Program-made: the position numbers and the translations under genes
Shown here: positions 1 through 10,600 of the stretch, piece by piece
Position numbering within the stretch: the first letter of the stretch is position 1
Layout of the letters: every line of letters starts with the position of its first letter
Assembly (NCBI GenBank): GCA_032622095.1
Contig: CP136061.1
Location: 219,637,148-219,701,147, forward strand
Source: Siphonodentalium dalli
Lineage: Eukaryota; Mollusca; Scaphopoda; Gadilida; Siphonodentaliidae
DNA length: 64,000 bases
Direction: 5' to 3'
The notes under the pieces: generated by a model
What the model saw: only the letters and a program-made list of their open reading frames with translations
What the model was told of the DNA's origin: nothing
Databases searched by the model: none

Positions 1-180
1 CTGCTGTCGTAGGCATAATACTCCTTGGGCCTGACCCACCTCATCTGATATCGTTTCTTAGTTAAGTGGAATGGCTGTGATAACGTTGGAGGCATCGACA
101 CCTCGATCACTGGAGGTGACGAATATTCGGGTACACAACTCAAATATCACAGTATCAGCTGGACGAGATCGTCGAAACGA

Positions 181-421
181 AGTGCTTTCGGATGGTCGAG
201 AAAATGTGCTTACACATGGTTGAAGGGAAGTGCTTTAGGATCTTCGAGATGATGTGCTTACACATGGTTGAAATGAAGTGCTTTCGGGTCTTCGAGATGA
301 TGTGCTTACATATGGTTGAAAGGAAATGCTTTCAGATGGTCGGGATGATGTGCTTACATATGGTTGAAAGGAAATGCTTTCGGGTGGTCGAGATGATGTG
401 CTTTCATGTGGTCGAGATGAC
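181..421 (-). repeat. 48-bp minisatellite (two 24-bp half units)
   Basis: Four 48-bp units run from 206 to 397, each beginning GTGCTTACA(C/T)ATGGTTGAA and ending in CGAGATGAT or close to it. Half-units flank them on both sides. Each 48-bp unit is two related 24-bp halves, so the period is a whole number of codons and the array stays open in both strands. It lies where the C-terminal end of the Ty3 polyprotein would be. Confidence 0.85.
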
Positions 422-469
422 GTGGTTTCTAATTTAAGTGCTTCCAAACGTGCCTTGTTATCACTCTTC

Positions 470-880
470 CGCCTCACTCTGGATTCCTGATGAATTCAGA
501 TGAGTATGTTAAATATGGTGCTTCATTCGCTACTTTCTTCTGCTCACACTTGTGACTTATCTTCATAATAGTCAGCTGATAGTATCGCGCATGTGGTTCG
601 ACCTCTGATATATGGATTGGAATGTTGAACAGGCTACAATTGTACATCAGCTGGCTGTCAGGCATCTGAATTACATAAAGGTTTAAGGCACCATTAAAGT
701 TAATGTTGAGAACCCCCAGTTGCCACCCTCTCCTCTGGAACAAACCTCTTCTCTTTCAGTATATAGTTTAAGTCTAGTTTTCTCTCTCATAATAATCCAT
801 TGCCTACTTGAGTGGAGGAACAGAATATCCCCAACTTTTGGATATATTTGGAACTTGTGTGTCATAGTTCCATTATTTTC
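470..880 (-). pseudogene. Ty3 integrase C-terminal tail remnant
   Basis: The minus strand at 683-886 reads MTHKFQIYPKVGDILFLHS, resembling the 'yd.k..g..y.vGDlVwLhnp' module that follows Ty3 integrases. The segment at 474-743 may hold the chromodomain-like end, but I cannot align it with confidence. The frame is interrupted between the two. Confidence 0.55.
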
Positions 881-1680
881 AATCACTAAAATTTGTCATA
901 TTATGTCTCGCATGGTAATGCATTGGGTCCAATTTGTATTGCATGGTCTCAATGTATGTCGGGATCATCTCATCAGTTGTATTTATATCAGTCGGACCTC
1001 GTAGTGCATATGTCGGGTAGAGTAAGTCGGTAGGTATGTCAGCCGCCCTGGCCAACATAATCGTGCATGGGGTCAAACCAATACTTTCGTGAACTGATGC
1101 GCGATATGTCCATATGACGATTGGAAGGAATTTATCCCAATCCCGTTGCGATTTGGAAATATATTTTTCTAACATATCCTTGACAGTGCGATGCATGTAT
1201 TCTTAGTCCATAACTTTGGTGATAAAACGGTGATGTCCAAAACTGGTCAATGTGCAGGCATAGATACTGAACAATATAGTGTGTGCTCGAACTGTCGAGC
1301 ATGTGCACATGTCGTGGGATACCCATCTCGCAATAAATTACCTAAGAAATATTATAAGAATTATCTACCGTGGTAGCCTCTTGGTTTGGCATCCAGCAGG
1401 CGGAGGTCCACTGTGCGAAGCTATGATCAATGAATAATATATAACTGTTACCACTGTTTGTCTTGGTGAGGGGTCCAGCAATACAAAAGGTCACACGTTC
1501 CATGGGTGTTCCATCGGGTTTCATTTCACTGTTCATATTGGCACCTAGTTTTTATGTATTGGCATTTTGGAAATTTTTGCACAAGTAAGTGAGCTGAGTT
1601 ATAATGTCCTGTCCAATAGTATCATTCTCGCCAAAATGTTGGGGTAACTACCTGCCATTTCTGCCCCTCATCGTCGGAAA
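880..1680 (-). pseudogene. Ty3 integrase remnant
   Basis: Integrase catalytic core in fragments on the minus strand. At 1342-1536, PMERVTFCIAGPLTKTNSGN corresponds to 'pmervaiDilGPlp.T..GNkYIlV', followed by a WTSACWMPNQEATTV segment (family: 'kW.eA.pmpdqeA.TvA'). At 879-1196, SQRDWDKFLPIVIWTYRAS and HESIGLTPCTIM match 'hqrdWD.yLP.vm.AYRsSvHeStG.TPy.mm'. QVVTPTFWRE near 1640 resembles the segment just before the zinc-binding domain. The first catalytic Asp is replaced (IAGP rather than DxxGP), and several frameshifts interrupt the domain. Confidence 0.85.
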
Positions 1681-1917
1681 TCCATTTCCGATATAATATA
1701 ACAAAGGTAACGTGTAACCGATCCCATTGGGCCCAATATGTCTTTATCTAATTTGAGAGTGGTGATACGTGATCTCATCTAGGTTTTCAATGTACTACTA
1801 TTTCCATGTGTTCACTGCAATATCGTTATCTGGCCTCTGTTCTTTAATCATGTAACTCTGTTGACAAATTAACATTCTGCTTTATCAATCTCTGTTGCCT
1901 TTCACAATGGTGACAGT

Positions 1918-2127
1918 TCACTGTGTCTTCTGAAAAGGCCATCCGCATTTGTATGGAGTTTGGTTTGCTTGTTCGATGCTGAATGGTGAAGTCGTAAGTG
2001 TATATGATCTGTATCCATCTAGCAATTTGGCCCTCTGTGTTTTAAAGCAGCGTAGCCAATATATGGCTCCATGGTCACTTCTCACCAGAAATGTCTCATT
2101 CAATAAATACATGTGGCAATTCCTCAC
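1918..2127 (-). pseudogene. Ty3 RNase H C-terminal remnant
   Basis: The minus strand encodes FLVRSDHGAIYWLRCFKTQ, matching the conserved Ty3 RNase H segment 'FlvrTDHgAL.wL..fk.pegqlARW'. The following residues keep the spacing of the 'SPFSIEQ...' stretch (family: 'ysf.I.hr.G..h.nADaLSR'). It lies between the RT and integrase relics, as expected. Confidence 0.8.
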
Positions 2128-2289
2128 TGGTCCTTCACTGTGTCAAGGCCCTGCTACAATACTAAATAGGGTGTCCACCATCCCCAACTGTCCGCGTGAT
2201 GACTGCTCCGATACTTTCGTTGCTAGTCGGTATCGAGAATGAAAATGGTTGTGAAATCCGGATATTTTAGAACTGGTTCCTTCATAAAG

Positions 2290-2960
2290 AATTGTTTCAG
2301 ATTCTCAAATGCATTTTTTGTATGTTCATTCCACATAAATTTAACGTCCTTTTCCATGAGCTTGTACAAATTATACTTATGCTATTGGGCGAAGTTCCGA
2401 ATAAATTTTTGATGAAAAGTATGATGCTCTGTCAAGAAAACTTCACACGAGACCCCACGTTTGAAAAAGCCTTCACCTTATCTGGTTCAACCCAATGTTC
2501 AGATACATGCCACCAGAACTTGCACTTGTCGGAAATAACAAAAACCCACTTTGGTGACACCTTGAAGCCTGACACCTTTATCCAAATGCGTACTTTGTAT
2601 ATTCGTTCACATTGACCTTTGAACGACCTTGAAAAGATCAAACGTCATCAATATATAACACTCAGATCAGCCATTGAAGGCCGACTAACACTGTTTCCGC
2701 CAAGTGCTCAAGTGTGGCACACGGCATTGCAGAGGCGAAAGGCATAACGATGCTGATATTGAACGCACGAAGGACGTCTTCGGTCGATCTTTCTCGGCAA
2801 GATGTATCTGCCAGTATCCTGCGACCAAATCTAGGCCAGAGTATTATTTCGATCTTCGCAATGCTTCTATGCTGTCACATAGGCGTGGAATTGGGTATGA
2901 GTCCTTTGTAGTGACATCATTGAAACTTTCTAAAATTTCAATTTGACATCAGTAGCTTGA
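2290..2960 (-). pseudogene. Ty3 reverse transcriptase remnant
   Basis: Reverse transcriptase core in pieces on the minus strand. Visible parts are LDLVAGYWQIHLAEKDRPKT (family: LDLasGYWQve...dkeKT), VMPFASAMPCATLEHL (family: VMPFGLcNAPATFerL), a YIDDV active-site box near 2650 and FSRSFKGQCERIYKV just after it. SPKWVFVISDKCKFWWHVSEH corresponds to the 'pkKC.f....v.fLGHvvs' segment. A stop and a frame change separate the PFG block from the YIDD block. The catalytic aspartates of the YIDD box are still present, but the gene cannot be translated through. Confidence 0.85.
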
Positions 2961-3372
2961 GTTTCTTTTTTCTTGTCCTTTACTGATGACAACCGTTCTC
3001 GCCCGACTGGATTTTGACTATTCTATAATGCCCACTCTCAGTATACGTTGGACTACTATTTGTTGGGGCAATACACACAGAACACGTCTAGGGGCCTGTT
3101 TTTTTGTTGGTTTAGTCTCCCATGTCAATTGTGTGTTGTGCTAAGTGAGTCTGACCAAGATCTTTGTTATTTGAGAACACATATTCACGTTTCAGAAATA
3201 TTGTCATTACAATAAGCTTTTGTTCAAATGTCAACATCTCGCCACATTGCTCAATAAGCAGTAATATGGTCTGGTAATTGGACATCTGTTATTTCTATCT
3301 CTGTCTTCTGACATCTTATTAATTGCATTCAGTCTCTCGCGAGATTTATTTGAAATTTGCTCCACAGTTTCC

Positions 3373-3870
3373 TTACATTATTTCACCCATATCTATGCTT
3401 CTGTTTTGATAAAAATGATTTACATTGAGCAGCCTTACATGAATACATTCACTTGTCGGGTCAAATATGGTGGTAGCTATCAAAATATCTGCTTGCTTCA
3501 GGCCATCGCTTCTAGCTGACAACTGCATTCCGTGCAAAACACTCGCCCCTTCTATGCCAGCTCTGAGAATTGTGGTATGATGGCACATCCATGTAAAACC
3601 AGCTGAAACATTGCGTTTACATGACTTTCCAACTGGCACTTAAAGCCCTTTAGCATGTGGTTCACATATTCAAAACCCAAAATCGCTTGTTTATCTAAAT
3701 CGGATACGATCATTCGGAACTGGCACACAAGCCCTCACATCTTGAGAGGAAAAAATACAGTGCCGCATGGGGCGACCTTTTTGCCATCCACGCCAACTTT
3801 GTAGTTGGTGTTTAAAATTGTCTAGAATTCTGATATATTTTGTCATGAAGAACCGACATAATATGTTATT
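3373..3870 (-). pseudogene. Ty3 protease and protease-RT linker remnant
   Basis: The minus strand at about 3640-3860 reads like the C-terminal part of a retropepsin: the segment QAILGFEYV corresponds to the family's GILG(M/I)DF(L) motif. The next segment (3373-3639) matches the linker of Ty3 polyproteins, with LIATTIFDPTSECIHVRLLN corresponding to the common 'vartlvdp...vpvrllN' stretch. The catalytic DTGA motif is not visible here. The protease part and the linker are in different frames, so the protein is broken. Confidence 0.7.
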
Positions 3871-3879
3871 GCTTGTCGG

Positions 3880-4420
3880 CATAATGGGTACTATGCGATG
3901 TGTACATTATGTGGAGTTGAACAATACGAGAAATGATTGTAATCCCAGTACCAGTTAGAAATGTGCAGTAAGTGTACCAACAATTGACATACATGTATAT
4001 GTCACTCCTGGTCAAGTGGTTCTGCTTAATTGATATGATGCTGGTATGGAAAAATGATGCTGTTCAGATAAAGTACTTTTATTTCTTCTTATATTATCAC
4101 TTTCGTTGTCTGGCTAATCCGAGCGATATGAGAAAAGGCATGATTATGCATGAAGTGGCCAAGAACATATCTATTAAAAAAATGTTGTATGTTTAACGAC
4201 GAGCATGGCCATCTCAATTATGATGGGGCTGGCCAGCATGGCCATCTCTCTTATACGCATACTGGCTTTCCCCAAATTAGACAAAGACCGCGAAAATTAC
4301 AACTTAAAAAAACATAACGGTATTTTTTTATTAACAGCATTATTTTGCCATTCTAGCATCAGTAATTCAGCAGGACCCACGAACCCACCCAGTACCACTT
4401 AACCAGGGGTGGCATGTTTA
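3880..4420. other. No gene recognised
   Basis: AT-rich DNA between the Ty3 relic and the third SLC16-like exon. Both strands were searched by eye for the missing TM7-12 exons of the transporter and none was recognised. A short AGCATGGCCATCTC direct repeat occurs at about 4203 and 4235. Confidence 0.5.
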
Positions 4421-4428
4421 TTGCTAAC

Positions 4429-4678
4429 CTTGAGCGCAAATAGGACCAAAGAACTACGGCACCTACACACGATTGCAACGACAATCCTGCGTAGATGAAC
4501 ATTGAGCCTGTCAAACCGAACTCGTCAAATAGTTTCCTGGCTGGAAATGGCGCGGCAACCATCGCAGCGGCTGTAGTTGCAGAAAGGACTGTCAGGAGCC
4601 TCACTCTCGCCTTACTGTCGTTAACTATGTCAGGCACAGCTGCGTAAGACACGACTGCCAGAATGGTGTTACTGAGCG
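4429..4678 (-). CDS. SLC16-like gene, third exon
   Basis: A 250-nt exon after a TTTTCGTTTAG acceptor, ending at CAAG|GTTAGC (phase 2). It encodes two further hydrophobic helices around the FDEFGLTGSMFIYAGLSL motif. Reading through the donor would meet a stop 70 bases later (TAA at 4359), so a terminal exon is the alternative. Confidence 0.62.
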
Positions 4679-7600
4679 CTAAACGAAAACAGGATTTAAG
4701 TTTACAATGGTTTAAATATGAGATTGATGCTAATGGTGTTAAGAAAAAGTAGTTATTTTATCAAAACTTGTCATTTTCTCGGTGTTTGGCTAATTTGTTT
4801 AGTTTGCATTACCAGCATCATAGCAATTCAGCATGGCACACCGATGCACCAACACAATAGCAAATTAGCAGTAGCACATAAGCAGCGAAATTAGCGTTTC
4901 TGTTTTAAGTTTTAACCAGAGCACAGACCACCTATAACCTGACAGATGAGTCCCCCAGCTCCAGTATAAACCATCTGGACTAGATTATCATTATAACCAA
5001 CCGGTTGAATGTGACTGCCTGTGTTTGCTCTGAGGTATATGGGAATTATTTACCGAATTGAAACATAAATATTCACAGGACAAATCCCAGGGTTAGCGCT
5101 GGTCAGCAATTTACTCTTGCCAAATATTTTGCTAATTGGAAATAATTTTTTGCTAAATTCTAAAAAAAATGCCAGAAATGCTATCAATTTCTGCAACAAT
5201 GAGTCTTATAATTCGACAATCGATGTTTGAACATTTGAACTTGATAGGAAAGCCGTTATAAATGATTAATAATTCTCGCTTACTTTCACACATCGAATGA
5301 GACGAATCATGTTCGTTCTTTGTGTTAGTTTAGTTTTGACACACTTTCTCTCACATTTCACTTCGATTAACCTGTTATATCGTCTCCCTCGATGTGTGAC
5401 AATCAGAACAGAATGCCGATACCCCGAATATACAATCGCTAACCGACACAGGGCGTATGAAGAGCCTAATAATTAAACTTATATGTATACTGGTTCTTGC
5501 CCCGACTGAACCAACGACCGGTAACTTGACCTCTTGTTTTATTACTTTAAACATATTTTATTGTAAATACAACTTACAATGTCCCTGCTCCCAGATACAA
5601 TATATATATATATATGAATTTAACAAGATGACAGAGAAAATATACATGATAAGGTTGCAAATTTGGTCTACAAAAGAGAAGATAACTTGTGTAAAGAGTG
5701 TGTGATAATCCGGTTCTGTGTTTGTATAATACTAGCGTTCTGCCCGCCCCCCTCTCTCTCTCCATTGAAATAGAAACTGAGAAATAGTGGCCTTTGTTTT
5801 GAAGGGTATTATGTGCTATATGTTTACATTTGTTTGGTCCGTAGCTTTAATGTAGTCAGACAATTATTTATTCAGTATCTTGTTTTATTGTGCATGTATA
5901 TTACCCGTCAGCCCAGCAAATGAAGCGATGAACGGGATAGGGCTCTTGGTCGTCGAAGCAATAACACACCCTGACGCACCGAGCACGCCAGCAAGGAACA
6001 TGCTTTTCGGGAATCCGAACTTCTTTACGAATACAGCAACAATTATAGCTAAAACAAACAAAACCGGTGTTATTTATTTAACGTAATTGTAGTTGCACTG
6101 TCTCTTCGTGGCAACACTTCGAAATTTCAACAACGACACTTCCACTAACATTAGCAAATAGCAACATCAACAATGAAACTTGTTTTGATGGCACATTTGT
6201 ATTATGAGCCAGGTTAGTCACTGTACGCGTAACTTGTAACGTGTTACCGTTGCCAACATAACTCACGTGACCATATCCGCATGCACGTACATGATGAACC
6301 AACGTGTAAGCGTACGAAACTAACTTGTAGCTGAGATGAATAATCCAATCTTCTAATACCGAATGAGCGACCAACAGGTACTATGACAATGCAATTATTG
6401 TTTGAAGCATATTAAGCTAATTTGTGATCGCAGCTTTTCTTCGCCAACGAATATTATAGCAACATCCTAGTAACACGTTACAAGTTAGACCTACTTTTGG
6501 CTAAACCTGGTTATTTTCTCTAAAATACAAGAGCAACATTTGGGCTCATATTCACCAGTCGGGTTTATATATAGTCCTGATAGTTTATACCGGACGATAC
6601 TGACCACCCAAGCATGGGCGTAGCCAACATTTTGAAAAGGCGTGTATTAATGTGAATGGCAATGGACTGAGGCGTCAAGGGGTAGGATGGGGTTGCCCCC
6701 TCTGTACACTGGGGGCCATGGCCCCTACATTGGGTTTGTTTTCTTGGATGGCAACCGATGCAGCGAGATTAATTACATGCATGTGGGTAGGTGCTATGGA
6801 AATAGTTGTCAAGATTGTCCCGCATCGCCCTATAGTATTCCATGATGTCATTAACAAGAATATTTGCTGTGATTATATTCATATCTCTTCATCCCCTGCA
6901 ATATTGAAAGGGTCTTGTATACACTATAGTGAATGTGACTATGAATTGGAAAGTTGTAACATCACATAGGAGTCCAACAGCTCTTGTTTTTGGAGACCGT
7001 GGTCAAATCAGTGTTTGACAAATTTACATTGTAGCCTTCATATTTATGTGAGCCTTGTGGGATCATTTCCAGAACCACAATGATATATGGCTGTAGTCCT
7101 GGAAGAAATGATAAGCAGAATGCCGTGGACACCACATCGTCTTGCTTAAATCGATAAGATACATCCGATTCCCAAAATGTGAACTCGTCGTATACACGTT
7201 AATTACGTTATTAAAAATAGCTCTCTCTTTGGACTATTTGAGAAGAATTTGTAAACTTATTCCACCGTGTTTCTGCCCATGGGGCCCTTACAGGAGTGTG
7301 ATTTGACGAGACCGAGACAATGACTTGAACAGTGCGTGTATATTGCGAGAGAAGCTCTGTCTCGAATCATGTAATGTTTGAAACACATGTTCCTCCACCA
7401 CACAGCAGCTGCACTGTCAAATATTTGTTCACGTATTTTGATTTGGTCCAAACGGACACTCCAGAAATTCAAAGATAATCCTTGACATATATTCCCCAGT
7501 CGTTCTTATGAAATGGGTGAACTGTAAAAAATCTTCTCGTATTTTATTGTTTTCGTCGACAATCTTAATCAGATCAGATTGAGAGTTGCTGTTCGTTGTG

Positions 7601-10600
7601 ATTTGTCGCCTCGTCGAAAATTATAGACAAATACTTAGCTTAGCTCACTTCATCCACGACACCCTTCTGGATGTCAGTGTCGATGTTTGTCAGTTCATTC
7701 TGTTTTGTTGGAGAGATGTACGTCGTAGTCGTTCTATGTGCTGTCTTAGGTTCTGGTCGCCTTCCGAAATAATATCTCAGGATTTTGTTGTGCTCATTCT
7801 TTTTCTCATGGCTTTACGTTGTCTACCACAGAAAAGCAACGCCCCTTACCAATATCTGTTTATTTTCCGAGATTTTCGCTCAACAGAAGTAATGTATCAA
7901 TGTGTTTGATAGATGACCTGAAAGTTTCGGATACCTGCGTGGCTGCCATTGCCATAATTACCCTGCTTCCCCGAGGGCTCTTGAACAACATTGGAACATG
8001 TTCTCCATTTGATGAATGGTATGGTTATGACGAAGGACCGTTTCTTTCTCTCTTTCTTTCTTGTACAAAGAGTGAGCATGGTCGACAGAAGACGCCATCT
8101 AAACACGGATTGTTTATATGCAAGTCATTGATATTTCTTCTTCCAAATTGTTTTAAAGATCTATTGCAGCTGATTATATTCATTTATGGGAAGACACATT
8201 TCTCATCGGGACTAAAGTGATTGACCAAGAGATGATATTTCTGTTCTGGCATTATACTGGGTATGATAGACTTAGCCTCAACATCAGACAGCGTTTAAAG
8301 AGTAGCCAATTATACCAATGGCTCCTCAAATACACAGCAAATATAGGTGCATTTTAAAAAGCACTACGAGATAAGTCAGAAATGTGAAGCTATATCCTTT
8401 CTAATGAGCAAATTAAAAGCATATGTCGACGACTTTTTAAGTTATAATTTCGGATTACAGCTCATGAGCAACAGAAATATGAAGTGAATTTAAAACTATC
8501 TAAAACGTCTCATGATGCAGTCATACATTGTGGCATGGTGCAGATTATATATACATGTACGTATACTTTCCCAGTTGTGGGAAGGAAACGGGTTATAAGG
8601 AACTTCGACCCTCAATAATCTTCAGTAGTAGAGTAGTAGTTTGGTTTGATTATACGTGTATGAAATATTAACATATCTACTATCAAACGGCCCGTTTCTT
8701 ATGCCTTGATATTTTGTGCTGCAACTGTAGGCTCTTGTGGTCGGGTAATAGAGTCTGCATTCGTACTGGTTTCTGCGTTTGTGTCGTTTGTTCTCTCATC
8801 ACTGGGTCGATATGTTGGCCAATGTGAATCCCCCGCCCAAACAGCCAGCCTGGGACACTTTTCAAAAATCGAATGGCAAATAACAAAAATGTAATTTTAA
8901 CTGTTTTGAGAGCACCTACACTATTGTAAGTTTTGAAAACACCACAAACAGAAGGGATATGCTCTCAGTTTAACTGAGGTTGTGGACAGAGTGTAGTCTT
9001 ATCAGGAATTAAACAGTTTATATAGATGGGTTGGTTCCTGACTCATGAGAGTCTGGGACACATTGCAATAATCGGCTGCATGGCAAATACGAAAGGCAAG
9101 TTTTCACTGTTTTTGGGACTCCTCTACCCTATTTGAAGTCTTGAACATAACACGAACTAAAATGGTGTCATATACGTTTTAACAGATTGTGTGGAGAAAC
9201 GGCTATTCGATCAGGAAATATTTAACTACTTTGGATGGGGCCGTTTCTTAAAAAAAGCGAACGGCAAATAAGACACAATTTCTCGATGGGGCTTGGAGAC
9301 CATTTACCATATTTTAAGTCTTGAACATCCAAACGGAATCTGAGAGAACTACCACATTGGGGAGCCTATAGTGGGGATTCATTTGAACATAATATTTATT
9401 TTCTATACTAATTATTATTTAGAGGGAAACTAACAATCACTTTGGCAACAAAAGAGGTTTTGTTTTGTTTCGTGTTGTTTATAACAAATATTTCAGTTCT
9501 ACAAAGTCGACGTGGATGCATGTTTATTTATAGCTATTATCAATACAGAAGCCAGAACATGTCCACGGGGCCATTTTTTAACAAAGAAGTCATGTTGGTC
9601 CCATTAAGATCAATTAGGAAATGTTGTAAAGTTCTTATAAAAAATATGTAATTTAAAAAAAAAAACGTGTTTGGGCTAAAATCCAGTAGCTCGCATACTG
9701 TTCTAAATTTCTGTTAACTTGTTCCTACATATGATTGTCAGATAACTGCTATGCCATATGGATTAAATATGTTGGCATTATTACAATATCCATTTGAATG
9801 ATGTTTGAAAACAAACATTTTTGGGATAAAGAGCGATTTTTTTTATAAAAAAATAAATGTTTCGGCTCCAAATAAAAGACAATCCAAATTAACCAACAGT
9901 TTTTTAATATCAGAGTAGATATATGGTATGATGTAGTAACTTTAACACTAGCGATGGTCGCCCGATGACAGGTTTTCTGAAAGATATCTCTGATATTCTC
10001 CATAGATTCGACTTATACCATTATCTCACATCTTTTACGGAAACGGGTTCCTTACCCATTCAGACCACTTGGAATAAAATTGTTAGAGATTGTCTCTCTG
10101 CTCACTACTCACGCGAAGTGAGTCAGAGTGATCAAAGAGACGATTCTCTATCAATCTTCTTCAAGGTAAAACCCGACAATCAGTCAATGTGGAAACTTTG
10201 GCAGCTCTCTCGGGAAGAACCTGAGTATTTTCCAATCTGTATCAAGATGGCCAATATTTTGACCAAAACCACGTACGTCACTGACGCTCAATGTAGTCGC
10301 TGCAACCAAACATATTCAAATAGGTATCTCGAGTGTACATCTGAGTTCGCACAGATGGTACGAAACACATTTTGGTATTCACTGATTTACATATTTGGAA
10401 TTGAAACCTTTATCTTTATTGACCACCTGAATTGGGATACATTCCTTGCGTACTGCCTTGGCGGGTGTATGCCAATGCAAATTGAATTGTTGTGTGATGA
10501 ATATCATCTTTCAAGCGATGTGTCAGGTTTATTTTCATCCTATGTTCTGACTAAGTTCTATGATAAAATAATCATATCGGATACCTCATTAACGTACATA

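Larger units (their letters stand above)
170..3870 (-). mobile_element. Degenerate Ty3/gypsy-type LTR retrotransposon pol region
   Basis: Read on the minus strand, protease, reverse transcriptase, RNase H, integrase and a C-terminal tail occur in the order expected of a Ty3/gypsy pol. The reading frame is broken many times by stops and frameshifts, so the copy is dead. Gag and both LTRs were not recognised. The element lies downstream of the last SLC16-like exon found (4429-4678), so it may have displaced or separated the 3' half of that gene. The family call rests on domain order plus short recognisable motifs in each domain. Its boundaries are approximate. Confidence 0.85.

Noticed and set aside
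192-437. 81-codon Met/Cys-rich plus-strand frame
   Set aside because: It is the antisense reading of the 48-bp minisatellite in a Ty3 relic.
7586-8220. Plus-strand frames of 107 and 133 codons
   Set aside because: The first is antisense to the hAT transposase relic; the second is a low-complexity continuation without motifs.
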